Source: an uncultured Lachnospiraceae bacterium
Lineage (GTDB): Bacteria > Bacillota > Clostridia > Lachnospirales > Lachnospiraceae
Direction of reading: 5' to 3'
DNA length: 64,000 bases
Assembly (NCBI GenBank): GCA_947625015.1
Contig: CANQMR010000001.1
Location: forward strand, 1-64,000
In this document: piece after piece, positions 47,859 through 58,023 of the stretch
Numbering within the stretch: position 1 is the stretch's first letter
Layout of the letters: every line of letters starts with the position of its first letter
Notes under the pieces: model-generated
What the model was told of the DNA's origin: nothing
What the model saw: the letters and a program-made list of their open reading frames with translations, nothing else
Database searches by the model: none
Made by a program: the position numbers and the translations under genes

Positions 47859-49925
47859 ATGGAAGTATTGTTGGCAAAAACAGCAGGCTTTTGTTTTGGC
47901 GTAAAAAGAGCTGTAGATACGGTATATGAACAGGTGGGAAAAGGAAATGTCTATACATACGGTCCAATTATCCACAACGAGGAAGTGGTCCGGGATTTAG
48001 AGGAAAAGGGCGTCCGGATTGTAGAGGGTGAGGAAGCCCTCCGGCAGATTACCGCAGGGACTGTGGTAATCCGTTCTCATGGCGTGGAGCGTAAGATATA
48101 CGATATGATTAAGGAGCAGTCCTTAGAATTGGTGGACGCCACCTGTCCTTTTGTTAAGAAAATCCATAAAATTGTCGATAAAGATAGTAGTGAGGGGAAA
48201 CAGATGATTATCGTGGGTAACCGGCAGCATCCGGAAGTTATGGGAATTGTTGGCTGGTGCAATACGGAGCCCATTGTGTTAGAATCAGAGGAGGAAGCAG
48301 AGAATTTATCCATTTCAGGCGATAAGGAGCTGAGTCTGGTTTCCCAGACCACATTTAATCATAAGAAATTCAATTCAATAGTTGAAATCTTTCAAAAAAA
48401 AGGTTATAATATAACCGTTTATAACACCATATGCAATGCGACAGAGGAGAGGCAGAAGGAAGCCGCTTCCATTGCAAGGCAGGTAGATGCAATGATTGTA
48501 ATTGGTGGGAGAAACAGTTCTAATACACAAAAGCTATATGACATTAGCAAAAAAGAATGTGCAAATACTTACTATATACAGACACTCGTTGATTTGGATT
48601 TAGCTGCTTTTGAATCCGTTGGTAGGGTAGGTATTACTGCAGGGGCATCTACCCCTAATCAAATTATTAAGGAGGTTCATGGTAGCATGGCGGAAGATTT
48701 TGGAACAATGTTTGAAGCTAGTCTGGCAGAGGAGAGCAGGATTAGCGTAGGGAAAATTGTAAAGGGAACAGTCCTTGATGTGAAGGATAACGAGATTATT
48801 CTGAACATCAATTATAAGGCGGATGGTATCATCACGAAGAATGAGTACTCCAACGACATGAATATTTCCCTGAAGGATAAGGTACAGGTTGGAGAGACCA
48901 TTGAGGCCAAGGTAATTAAGACGAATGACGGCGACGGTCAGGTGCTTTTATCTGTGAAGCGCGTTGCGGCAGAGAAAGCCAATGAGAAGTTAGAGGAAGC
49001 CTATAACAATGATGAGATATTAAAGGGTGTTGTCACCCAGGTATTAGACGGCGGTTTGAGCGTTACTGTGGAAGAGGCAAGGGTATTTATTCCCGCAAGC
49101 TTAGTATCCGATACCTATGAGAAGGATTTGACCAAATATAAGGGACAGGAGATTGAGTTTAAGATTACCGAGTTCAACCCACGCAAACGGAGAATCATCG
49201 GTAACCGCAAGATGCTGATTGAGGCTGAGAAGAAGGCGGCCAAGGAAGCATTATTTGCAAGGATTCATGTTGGCGATGTAGTAGAGGGCAAGGTAAAGAA
49301 TGTAACGGACTTCGGTGCATTTATAGATTTAGGAGGAGCAGACGGACTTCTTCATATTTCTGAAATGTCATGGGGAAGGGTAGATAATCCCAAGAAGATT
49401 TTCTCTGTGGGACAGGAAGTTAAGGCGTTAATTAAGGACATTCAGGGTGAAAAGATTGCCTTAAGCCTTAAGTTTGAAGATACGAATCCATGGCTTACAG
49501 CAGATGAGAAATATGCCATTGGCAATGTCGTGAAAGGCAGGGTTGCCAGAATGACAGATTTCGGCGCTTTTGTCGAGTTAGAGCCGGGCGTGGATGCATT
49601 GCTCCATGTATCACAGATTGCCAGAGAGCATATTGATAAACCGTCGAGTGTATTATCCATTGGACAGGAGATTGAGGCTAAGGTGGTTGACTGCCGGTTA
49701 GAGGAGAAGAAGATCAGCTTAAGCATGAAGGTATTGCTTCCTGAGGAACCTGAGGCGGTAGAGGATGTGCAGGAGGAGCCGGCGGAAGCGTCTGTTGCGG
49801 AGACAGCAGAAGAACCGGTTGAAGCGGTAACAGAGGAACCGGAGACAGTAGAAGAACCGGTTGAAGAGGCGACAGAGAAACCGGAGACAGCAGAAGAACC
49901 GGCTGAGGAGACGACAGAAGAATAA
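47859..49925 (+). CDS. ispH: IspH (HMBPP reductase) fused to multi-S1-domain protein
   Basis: N-term EVLLAKTAGFCFGVKRAVDTVYE; ATCPFVKKIHKIV; ITAGASTPNQII; then S1 domains (VEGKVKNVTDFGAFIDLGGADGLLHISEMSW) and acidic E/P/T tail. Confidence 0.95.
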   Translation: MEVLLAKTAGFCFGVKRAVDTVYEQVGKGNVYTYGPIIHNEEVVRDLEEKGVRIVEGEEALRQITAGTVVIRSHGVERKIYDMIKEQSLELVDATCPFVKKIHKIVDKDSSEGKQMIIVGNRQHPEVMGIVGWCNTEPIVLESEEEAENLSISGDKELSLVSQTTFNHKKFNSIVEIFQKKGYNITVYNTICNATEERQKEAASIARQVDAMIVIGGRNSSNTQKLYDISKKECANTYYIQTLVDLDLAAFESVGRVGITAGASTPNQIIKEVHGSMAEDFGTMFEASLAEESRISVGKIVKGTVLDVKDNEIILNINYKADGIITKNEYSNDMNISLKDKVQVGETIEAKVIKTNDGDGQVLLSVKRVAAEKANEKLEEAYNNDEILKGVVTQVLDGGLSVTVEEARVFIPASLVSDTYEKDLTKYKGQEIEFKITEFNPRKRRIIGNRKMLIEAEKKAAKEALFARIHVGDVVEGKVKNVTDFGAFIDLGGADGLLHISEMSWGRVDNPKKIFSVGQEVKALIKDIQGEKIALSLKFEDTNPWLTADEKYAIGNVVKGRVARMTDFGAFVELEPGVDALLHVSQIAREHIDKPSSVLSIGQEIEAKVVDCRLEEKKISLSMKVLLPEEPEAVEDVQEEPAEASVAETAEEPVEAVTEEPETVEEPVEEATEKPETAEEPAEETTEE

Positions 49926-49936
49926 GATTCTTAGTA

Positions 49937-49968
49937 CCCCGCTTTAGATCAGCTAGAGCGGGGTTTTT
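49937..49968 (+). terminator. Rho-independent terminator
   Basis: CCCCGCT ... AGCGGGG + TTTTT. Confidence 0.85.
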
Positions 49969-49976
49969 ATGAGATT

Positions 49977-50783
49977 ATGCGTAGAAGGGGTGACAGCGTG
50001 GAATACGATTACGAAAATTTCAAAAAAGATATATATGGACTGACGAATATTAATTTGTCTTTATATAAAGAGCGGCAGATGAAACGGCGGATTGAGTCCT
50101 TAATGAAGCGGAAAGGATACCAGAATTTTCAGGATTATTATCATGCCATGAAACAAAATCAGGAGCTGCTTCGTGGTTTTGTCAGCTATTTGACTATTAA
50201 CGTTTCGGAATTTTACCGCAATCCCAGACAGTGGGAGGTTTTTGAAAATACCATGATTCCCCTTTTGAAAAAGCAGTTTGGCAGTTCGATCAGCATATGG
50301 AGCGCTGCCTGCTCCACAGGGGATGAGCCGTACACGATTGCCATGCTTTTAGCAAAGCATTATCCCATGAACCAGATTAAGATTTTGGCTACGGATATTG
50401 ATGATGATGTGCTGCATTTTGCAAAGGAAGGCTTCTACTTAAACCGGAGTTTAGAGGGGCTTCCCAAAGAGCTTTTAGATAAGCATTTTATCAAGAAGGA
50501 TAATGGCTATCAGATTAAGGACGATATCAAAGCATGCGTGGAATTTAAGAAACACAACCTGTTAGAGGATTTGTACCCTATGGGTATGCATATGATTGTC
50601 TGCCGCAATGTGGTAATCTATTTTACGGATGAGGCCAAAGAAGGGGTATATCGGAATTTTTACAAAAGCCTGCAACCCAGAGGGTTTTTGTTCATTGGAA
50701 GCACAGAGCAGATTATTCATGCCAGAGAATTGGGTTTTGAATCCGCAGATTCCTTTTTTTATCAGAAGACGTCCCGGTGTTGA
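49977..50783 (+). CDS. cheR: CheR-type protein-glutamate methyltransferase (start could be GTG 49998)
   Basis: YLTINVSEFYRNPRQWEVFE; WSAACSTGDEPYTIAMLL; ATDIDDDVL; CRNVVIYF. Confidence 0.92.
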   Translation: MRRRGDSVEYDYENFKKDIYGLTNINLSLYKERQMKRRIESLMKRKGYQNFQDYYHAMKQNQELLRGFVSYLTINVSEFYRNPRQWEVFENTMIPLLKKQFGSSISIWSAACSTGDEPYTIAMLLAKHYPMNQIKILATDIDDDVLHFAKEGFYLNRSLEGLPKELLDKHFIKKDNGYQIKDDIKACVEFKKHNLLEDLYPMGMHMIVCRNVVIYFTDEAKEGVYRNFYKSLQPRGFLFIGSTEQIIHARELGFESADSFFYQKTSRC

Positions 50784-50867
50784 AAGTATGGAAGCCAATA
50801 TGCAAAAAATGATTCCTGTGTCGAAGTTGCTGTAAAGTTTTGGTGCTGGCGGATTTGTCGGCAGAGG

Positions 50868-51956
50868 TTACAGAAGCCATCGGAGGGTGGCTCGGATGTA
50901 TTCCACCTGTAATTCATAGGTTCCCGCTGTCAGACGGTCAAGCGTCATGTAGCCGGTTTTGTCTTTTGGCGACATTTGAAAAAGTTCCGGATAGCCGGAG
51001 ATGGGACAGGGAAGGAAAGCATCTGTTTTTTTCACATAACAGGTGCTTTTTGTTGCCTTTTCCCGGTTTTCCGGCTCCACATAGGTGGCCACGCTTTTAT
51101 GGATGGCCATATCTTCCATTGGGAGATAATAATAGTTTCGGTAATCAGGGTAAAAATGCCGGAGGGTGCCGTTCGTTATGGGTATCTGCAAAAGGCCTTC
51201 TTTCTGGAAGGCGTTTAAGTATACTCCCTCTTTTGTTGTAATCAGCCGTCTGGGAAGGGCGGCGTAATCTGCCATGCGGAAATGAAGAGTAAGAAATCCA
51301 TTTTCTTCTTTGCACAATATGTCCTCTGGCCGGGCCTGCTCCATAAACGCCTTGTAATGAAGAATCTGGCTAATCTGCGGCATACCAAGCAAATCATCAT
51401 GGTTGTGCAGCAAAAGCAGATGTTTTCGTATATCATCCGGCTTTGCCACATACCGCTGATAAATGTTAATGAGTTCGCCGCCGTTATAGGCGTCCTGCCG
51501 CTTTATGCCAAGAAACTGCTCAAGAGTAACCTGCTTCATATTGTCCAAACTGAATAATTTTTTGTAAGGACGGATTTCTTTCAGAATATCTATCTGGGCA
51601 AGCCCTGCATCTAAGGTAAAGGGAATATCCAGCATATCCGCTTTCTGCCGGAGATAGGGAAGGTCGAAGCCGGAACCGTTAAAATGTACCAGATGCGTAA
51701 AATGGCTGCCAAATTCCTGAAAGGCATGAATCAAATCCCGTTCGCCGTATCCGTCTTCGTTAAACCACTGGCGTATACAAGGTTTCCCGTCTTCGTACCA
51801 GAGTACTCCGATTAGGTAAAGCGTGGTATTTTTAGCAGCAAAGCCTGTAGTTTCAATGTCAAAGAATAAAAGCCGGGCGTCTTTGTAGTAATGCCGGTAA
51901 TAGTCCGGCAGGGCATATTCCTTTGCAAATTCCTCATCGTAATTTACTGTCTTCAT
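50868..51956 (-). CDS. RNase H-like/DEDD exonuclease-family protein, YprB-like
   Basis: LLFFDIETTGFAAKNTTLYLIGVLWYE; HFNGSGFDLPYLRQKA. Confidence 0.85.
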   Translation of the reverse strand: MKTVNYDEEFAKEYALPDYYRHYYKDARLLFFDIETTGFAAKNTTLYLIGVLWYEDGKPCIRQWFNEDGYGERDLIHAFQEFGSHFTHLVHFNGSGFDLPYLRQKADMLDIPFTLDAGLAQIDILKEIRPYKKLFSLDNMKQVTLEQFLGIKRQDAYNGGELINIYQRYVAKPDDIRKHLLLLHNHDDLLGMPQISQILHYKAFMEQARPEDILCKEENGFLTLHFRMADYAALPRRLITTKEGVYLNAFQKEGLLQIPITNGTLRHFYPDYRNYYYLPMEDMAIHKSVATYVEPENREKATKSTCYVKKTDAFLPCPISGYPELFQMSPKDKTGYMTLDRLTAGTYELQVEYIRATLRWLL

Positions 51957-52021
51957 GCGGATATCCTTTCTTTTTGATATACGGCCTTCTGCTAAATTTA
52001 TAGCTTATATTATAGCATAAT

Positions 52022-52038
52022 GTGGAAGAATGTGCTAT
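52022..52038. repeat. Left copy of 17-bp direct repeat flanking 52039-55887
   Basis: GTGGAAGAATGTGCTAT, exact match at 55888-55904. Confidence 0.95.
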
Positions 52039-52204
52039 GAGAATAGCCACGGACAGTGAGTTTCTCCAGGCAAAGTAACTTTAGGAGAAGGAGGGTTACA
52101 GGCTGTTGACAAATAAAGTATTATATGTTCTAATAGAAGCAGTTACCAATATGATCTGAAAACATACGCATATGTGCAGTATATTATTAGAAAGTTGTGA
52201 ATTT

Positions 52205-54415
52205 ATGAAACGATCAAAAAGCAAACGTTTCTATGCATTATTTATATTTTTTATAATAATAGTAATTTTTTTAGCGATATATGTATATTCAATTGTGACA
52301 GGAAATATTCTCGAAGATGCGGCAGTCGACAACATCAGGGAAGTTGCTGTGCATGATCGTAATACAATTACTATGTTTATTGAATATAATTGGAAAAACC
52401 AACAACGCATAGGCGAAAGGCTGAAACGTAACAGCCAGAATCTTAAAACGGTAAGTCAAATCAACGAATATCTGGGACTTGAATCGTATGAATCAACATT
52501 CGATAAAGTCTATCTGCTTATGGAAGACGGCTCTTATTATACCGATATTACTTACAGAAAAGGCAGCGAAGATCCGGATTATTATCCGTATATGGATTTG
52601 TTCGCAAATACTGACAGTTACAAAGTCATCGGTTATGATTCGCTTCCTGTAATGGGCTCCGATAAAGTTGTAATTTACGGTTATAGATTGCCGGACAATC
52701 CACAAGATGAAGTATTATCCGGTATAAAAATAGGCGAAGACCAAAAAGAGGTTTATGCCGTGATAGGAATTTGCAAGAGGTCTTCTATTGTGGACGGTCT
52801 TGTAATTGAAAATTATGTTGATGATTCAGGCAATACACAAGGCTACAGTTCAGTAGTCAACAAAAACGGCGAATATGTTGTGGACAGAAAAGATGCGGCA
52901 AGTTCTGTTCCTGAGAATTTATTTGATATCATTAAACACTGTGACAGTTCTGACCTCACGTCCTCCGATGTACAGGAAAAAATGCTTGCAGGTGAAGAAT
53001 TTTGGTTTTATATGGAAAAAAACGGCGTTCGTGAATTGAACTACTGTACTCCGTTAAACAGCAGCAGTGTTAATTGGTATTTTATCATGTCGGTAAACAA
53101 TAGGGTAGTGAAAGACCAGACAGAATTATTTGTTTTGCTTATCATTGCAGCAATGAGCGCTGCGATTATTGTCATCATCATTGCATTCGTATTGACCCTT
53201 ATCATGCAAAGAAAAACTCAGTTAGCCCACGCTCAGGAAAAAGCACAAAGCGAATTTTTGTCCAATATGAGCCATGAGATCCGCACACCATTGAATGGTA
53301 TTGTCGGATTAAATTACCTGATGATGAATGCAATTGATACTCCGGAGAAACATCTTCAAATAAAAGAGTGGCTGAAAAAATCGCAGAATACAGCAGAATA
53401 TCTGCTTGCACTCATAAACGATGTGCTGGATATATCCAAACTTCAGGCGGGGAAAGTGGAAGTTACCCGTACTCCGATGCTTGTCGAAACAATGTCAGAG
53501 TCTGTTTGTTCAATGCAGTACGATAATATTACAGGACGTGGAGTTGAATTTATAAAAGATATCCATATCACTGTCCCATGCATACAGTGTGATGAGGTAC
53601 ATATAAAACAAGTACTTATGAACATTGTCGGCAATGCGGCAAAATTTACTCCGGCAGGAGGATCTATAAAATTTTCGGTAAATCAAAGCATGATCGACGA
53701 AAATCACGTTATGACTACATTTGTCTGTGAGGATACAGGCTGCGGAATGAGTAGGGAATTTCTGGATGAAATATTTAATAAATTTACCCAGGATCGCAGC
53801 AGCACCTCCAACTCCACCAAAGGTACAGGCTTAGGAATGGCTATAAGCAAGTTGCTTGTAAATGCAATGGGAGGAGATATAATTGTAGAGAGCGAATTAA
53901 ACAAAGGCAGTACGTTTACGGTTGAAATTCCTGCTGAAATTTGTGAAATTCCCGACTATCTGAAGATAAATTCGGATGATGCTGAAAAAACAACTGATAA
54001 ATCCGATAACGGTGTCAAGTCAATGAAAATTCTTGTTGCCGAAGATAACGGACTGAATGCAGAAATACTGATGGAGATACTAAGCCAGTTCGGATTTGTT
54101 CCTGTACATGCGCAGAACGGCCAGGAGGCTGTGGAGATCTTTGAGAGATCAAAGATAAACGAGTTCGGAATTATCCTAATGGATATGCGTATGCCTGTCT
54201 TAGACGGTTGTGAGGCATCGTCAAGGATCAGGAACCTTGACCGTGAAGATGCCAAAACTGTTACCATATTTGCCTGTACCGCAAACAGTTTTCAGGAGGA
54301 CAGGGACAAGGCTTTAGGCAGTGGAATGAACGACTTTTTAACAAAGCCGATAGATATCAATACCCTGCTCAGTAAAATGGAGAAAATAGATCGTGAAAAA
54401 CATAATGTTCAATAA
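52205..54415 (+). CDS. Hybrid sensor histidine kinase (TM, extracytoplasmic sensor, HisKA, HATPase, receiver)
   Basis: FLSNMSHEIRTPLNGIVGLNYL; NIVGNAAKFTPAGG; DTGCGMSREFLDEIFNKFTQ; GTGLGMAISK; receiver KILVAEDNGLNAEIL...ILMDMRMPVLDG. Confidence 0.94.
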   Translation: MKRSKSKRFYALFIFFIIIVIFLAIYVYSIVTGNILEDAAVDNIREVAVHDRNTITMFIEYNWKNQQRIGERLKRNSQNLKTVSQINEYLGLESYESTFDKVYLLMEDGSYYTDITYRKGSEDPDYYPYMDLFANTDSYKVIGYDSLPVMGSDKVVIYGYRLPDNPQDEVLSGIKIGEDQKEVYAVIGICKRSSIVDGLVIENYVDDSGNTQGYSSVVNKNGEYVVDRKDAASSVPENLFDIIKHCDSSDLTSSDVQEKMLAGEEFWFYMEKNGVRELNYCTPLNSSSVNWYFIMSVNNRVVKDQTELFVLLIIAAMSAAIIVIIIAFVLTLIMQRKTQLAHAQEKAQSEFLSNMSHEIRTPLNGIVGLNYLMMNAIDTPEKHLQIKEWLKKSQNTAEYLLALINDVLDISKLQAGKVEVTRTPMLVETMSESVCSMQYDNITGRGVEFIKDIHITVPCIQCDEVHIKQVLMNIVGNAAKFTPAGGSIKFSVNQSMIDENHVMTTFVCEDTGCGMSREFLDEIFNKFTQDRSSTSNSTKGTGLGMAISKLLVNAMGGDIIVESELNKGSTFTVEIPAEICEIPDYLKINSDDAEKTTDKSDNGVKSMKILVAEDNGLNAEILMEILSQFGFVPVHAQNGQEAVEIFERSKINEFGIILMDMRMPVLDGCEASSRIRNLDREDAKTVTIFACTANSFQEDRDKALGSGMNDFLTKPIDINTLLSKMEKIDREKHNVQ

Positions 54416-54428
54416 GGAGACCAGAAAA

Positions 54429-55820
54429 ATGAAAAAAAGAATTACTGCATTTTTATTGCAGATCATCATAGCAGTGTCATTTGTATTCTGCCTTTCCGGT
54501 TGTTCTGAACAAAAAGAACCAGAAAAAGAAATTATTATAAAAGTACCTCATACCAGTACTATGAATTGTATTTCTAATGAAAATATAAAAAATGTCCGTA
54601 CTCTTCTTGAACTCGCAAGCGAGGATTTTATAGCGCAATATGACAAAAAAGTTAAAATAAAAGTTGTAGAATTTGAAGGCGGCGAGGAAACGAAAGCAAT
54701 CACAAATTCTTTTGGAAAAAGCGATGCGGCAGATATATTATATGACGGATTTTTTAATATGAGCTCGTTTATCCATACAGGAAAAGTTGTTCCTATAGAC
54801 GATATCCTTACACAAGAGATGAAAGAGGATATATCTCCTGCTTACTTGGAACACGGTCGATTTGATAATAAGCTCTATATGATGCCCTATATGAGTTCCG
54901 AGAACATTCTTATATATAACAGGGAAATGCTTGAAAAGTATGGCTTGGGTGAATATATTGACGAGGGCGAAGTAATTTCAAACTGGAGCATGGAGGACTG
55001 GACAAAGATACTGAATACACTTGCGGACGAATTTGCAAAAGAGGGCAGAGGGAAAGTCCCTATGATGATGTACGCAAAGGATAATCAGGGCGATACTCAT
55101 ATAATGACAATGCTGCGTGCTTTCGGCAGCGAACTGTTTGACAGCAGCAATAATTTTGATCTTGCTGATGATCCCGATGTTATTTCTGCGCTCAGGTGGC
55201 TTCAGAACGGTGTGGATTCAGGTTGGTATCTGCCTGTTCCATATGATAAAACAATGTCCGATAACAGCAGTAAATTCAAAATGGACGAGCTTACTTTTTA
55301 TAACTTTAATCTGGGAAGTTCAACGTACAGCAGAGTTAAGGAAGATTACAATGCGGAAACAAAAACTTTTAAAAAATATGGCTTTGTTAATTACCCCGGT
55401 AATCACTGTACGATCTTCAACGAAGGATTTGAGATTTTTGATAACGGCGACAACGAAAAAATAGAAATAGCTAAAGATTTCATAAGATATTTCTATGAAA
55501 CCGATAAATGGCTTGAATGTTCCGCCGGAAGTATCCCCGTAAGCAAAAAAGTCATGGAAAAATACAAAGATGATATATTGCTTTTGGAGGCGTTCTCACA
55601 TAATACCGTAAATTCAGTTGATTATACACATAATCTCCCGAACTGGCAGGGAAGTGAAAATTCTGTCAGAAGTGTATTTTACAAAGAAATAGCGTTGCTT
55701 ATGACCAAAGATGCAAACGGTAATTTTGCGGTTACGCCTGAACAATGCGCAAGTAATTTACAGGAAAAATTAAATACAGCTATATCTGAAGGACGCAAAA
55801 ACAGCACACTTCATGAGTAA
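54429..55820 (+). CDS. Extracellular solute-binding lipoprotein (family 1)
   Basis: Lipobox FCLSGCSEQ; RBS ataaggag; NREMLEKYGLGEYIDEGEVISNWSMEDWTKILNTLADEFAKEG; start 54429 (ORF track starts at 54393). Confidence 0.88.
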   Translation: MKKRITAFLLQIIIAVSFVFCLSGCSEQKEPEKEIIIKVPHTSTMNCISNENIKNVRTLLELASEDFIAQYDKKVKIKVVEFEGGEETKAITNSFGKSDAADILYDGFFNMSSFIHTGKVVPIDDILTQEMKEDISPAYLEHGRFDNKLYMMPYMSSENILIYNREMLEKYGLGEYIDEGEVISNWSMEDWTKILNTLADEFAKEGRGKVPMMMYAKDNQGDTHIMTMLRAFGSELFDSSNNFDLADDPDVISALRWLQNGVDSGWYLPVPYDKTMSDNSSKFKMDELTFYNFNLGSSTYSRVKEDYNAETKTFKKYGFVNYPGNHCTIFNEGFEIFDNGDNEKIEIAKDFIRYFYETDKWLECSAGSIPVSKKVMEKYKDDILLLEAFSHNTVNSVDYTHNLPNWQGSENSVRSVFYKEIALLMTKDANGNFAVTPEQCASNLQEKLNTAISEGRKNSTLHE

Positions 55821-55887
55821 GAGCCTGTTCGGTATCTTTTTTAGGTTAAATCCAAATACTTTTTTACAAGATACTTGCTAGTATAAG

Positions 55888-55904
55888 GTGGAAGAATGTG
55901 CTAT
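55888..55904. repeat. Right copy of the 17-bp direct repeat
   Basis: GTGGAAGAATGTGCTAT, immediately preceding/overlapping ctataat upstream of ruvA. Confidence 0.95.
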
Positions 55905-55957
55905 AATCAGAAAAGCAAGTGAAAGATTATCCGGGAAATTAGGGCAGGACGAAAAAT

Positions 55958-56569
55958 ATGATTGGATATATAAAGGGCAGGGTAGAGGAGATTTCCAGCG
56001 ACAGCCTGATTTTGGAGAATAATGGAATAGGATACCGGATTTATACATCGGGAATGGTATTAGGCGGCATACCCGGTCTTCATGGAGAAATGAAACTGTT
56101 TACCTATCTGTATGTCAGGGAGGATGAACTGTCCCTTTTTGGTTTTCCGACAGAAGAGGAACTGAATACCTTCCAGTTGTTGTTAGGCGTGAACGGCATC
56201 GGCCCCAAGGCGGCGCTTTCCATTCTGACGGTACTTTCCGTAAAGGATTTGGCTTTTGCAGTGATGACGAACGATACCAAGGCGATTACCAGAGCCAACG
56301 GAGTGGGAGCTAAGGGCGCCGGACGGATTATTATGGAATTAAAGGACAAGCTGGCATTTGAGGAATTATATGGCGGCGACGAGGGCAGCTATGACGTTTC
56401 AGCGTCTGTCTCCGGCAGTCCGGGGGACAGTGTCCAGGATACCATATTGGCGCTGGTCAGCTTGGGATATTCAGAGCCCGAGGCAGTAAAGGCGATTAAG
56501 CAGATTCCGGCTGCGGACACCTATGCGTCGGAAGAATTGTTAAAAGCAGCCCTAAAGAAGCTGTTTTAA
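55958..56569 (+). CDS. ruvA: Holliday junction helicase RuvA
   Basis: MIGYIKGRVEEISSDSLILENNGIGYRIY; LLGVNGIGPKAALSIL. Confidence 0.95.
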   Translation: MIGYIKGRVEEISSDSLILENNGIGYRIYTSGMVLGGIPGLHGEMKLFTYLYVREDELSLFGFPTEEELNTFQLLLGVNGIGPKAALSILTVLSVKDLAFAVMTNDTKAITRANGVGAKGAGRIIMELKDKLAFEELYGGDEGSYDVSASVSGSPGDSVQDTILALVSLGYSEPEAVKAIKQIPAADTYASEELLKAALKKLF

Positions 56570-56599
56570 CGGAATAAAATGAGAGTGTAACAGGGATTT

Positions 56600-57610
56600 A
56601 TGACAGACAGGATGATCAGTACCGAGATATTGCCGGAGGATGTGAAGCTGGAGAATAACCTCAGACCGGAGCGGCTTTCGGAGTATATTGGGCAGGAAAA
56701 GGCAAAGAATAATTTAAAGGTATTTATTGAAGCGGCGAAGAACCGGGGAGAGGCATTAGACCATGTGCTGCTTTACGGACCGCCGGGACTTGGAAAGACT
56801 ACCATGGCGGCTATTATTGCCAACGAGATGGGAAGCCATCTGCGGATTACCTCGGGACCGGCTATTGAAAAGCCCGGGGAATTAGCGGCAATCCTTAACA
56901 GCCTGAATGAGCAGGATATTTTGTTTATCGATGAAATCCATCGGCTTAACCGTCAGGTGGAGGAGGTGCTTTATCCGGCTATGGAGGATTTTGCCATTGA
57001 TGTGATGATTGGCAAGGGTCAGGCCGCAAGAAGCATCCGGTTAGAGCTTCCCCATTTTACTCTGGTAGGCGCGACCACCAGGGCAGGTATGCTGACAGCT
57101 CCTTTAAGGGACCGGTTCGGTGTGGTGAACCGCTTGGAGTTTTACACGAAGGAAGAACTTTCCCAAATCGTTCTCCGCTCGGCGGCAGTACTAGAGGTGG
57201 AGATTGAGGATCGGGGAGCCTTAGAGATTGCAAGACGCTCCCGGGGAACCCCAAGGCTTGCCAATCGGTTGTTAAAGCGGGTTCGGGATTTTGCGGAGGT
57301 CTCCTATGACGGGGCCATCAGCGAAGAGGTGGCAAAGTCGGCCTTAGACCGCTTAGAGGTGGATTCCTTCGGGTTAGACCAGGTGGACCGCAGCCTCCTG
57401 CTTACCCTTATAGAGAAATTCAGCGGAAAGCCTGTGGGACTTGACACATTGGCGGCGGCCATCGGAGAAGACGCAGGCACCATTGAGGATGTCTATGAAC
57501 CCTATTTAATCCAGAATGGTCTGCTGGCAAGGACGCCAAGGGGAAGAGTGGCAACAGAGACAGCGTACCGGCATTTTGGCCTCGAACATTTATTAGATAA
57601 AGGAGAATGA
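56600..57610 (+). CDS. ruvB: Holliday junction helicase RuvB
   Basis: [71 protein letters not shown]. Confidence 0.97.
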   Translation: MTDRMISTEILPEDVKLENNLRPERLSEYIGQEKAKNNLKVFIEAAKNRGEALDHVLLYGPPGLGKTTMAAIIANEMGSHLRITSGPAIEKPGELAAILNSLNEQDILFIDEIHRLNRQVEEVLYPAMEDFAIDVMIGKGQAARSIRLELPHFTLVGATTRAGMLTAPLRDRFGVVNRLEFYTKEELSQIVLRSAAVLEVEIEDRGALEIARRSRGTPRLANRLLKRVRDFAEVSYDGAISEEVAKSALDRLEVDSFGLDQVDRSLLLTLIEKFSGKPVGLDTLAAAIGEDAGTIEDVYEPYLIQNGLLARTPRGRVATETAYRHFGLEHLLDKGE

Positions 57611-57612
57611 AC

Positions 57613-58017
57613 ATGGCAGATAAGAATGATATTCCAGTGGTGATTAATGGAAGAATTTATAACTTAAGCGGTTATGAGAACCGGGAGTATTTGCAGGACG
57701 TGGCCAATTATATGAACAGCAAGATTGCGGAGTGCAAGGCGGCAGAGGGATTCCGCAGGCTGAATCCGGAATACCAGAATATTCTTCTCGCCATTAATAT
57801 TGCGGATGATTATTTTAAGATAAAAGGGGAGAAGGGAAAACTTTCCGCCCAGGATGACGAAAAGGAAAAACAGATTTATGATTTGCGCCATGAGGTGATT
57901 GAGACACAGATTAAATACGAATCGTCCATGCGTTTGGTGGAGGAGTATAAGGAACAGGTCAACGCCCTCCAGAGAAAGATTATCCAGTTAGAGGCAGAAA
58001 AGACAAGACAGGAGTAA
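57613..58017 (+). CDS. zapA: Cell division protein ZapA
   Basis: VVINGRIYNLSGYENREYLQDVANYMNSKI; C-terminal coiled coil. Confidence 0.85.
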   Translation: MADKNDIPVVINGRIYNLSGYENREYLQDVANYMNSKIAECKAAEGFRRLNPEYQNILLAINIADDYFKIKGEKGKLSAQDDEKEKQIYDLRHEVIETQIKYESSMRLVEEYKEQVNALQRKIIQLEAEKTRQE

Positions 58018-58023
58018 GAGAAA

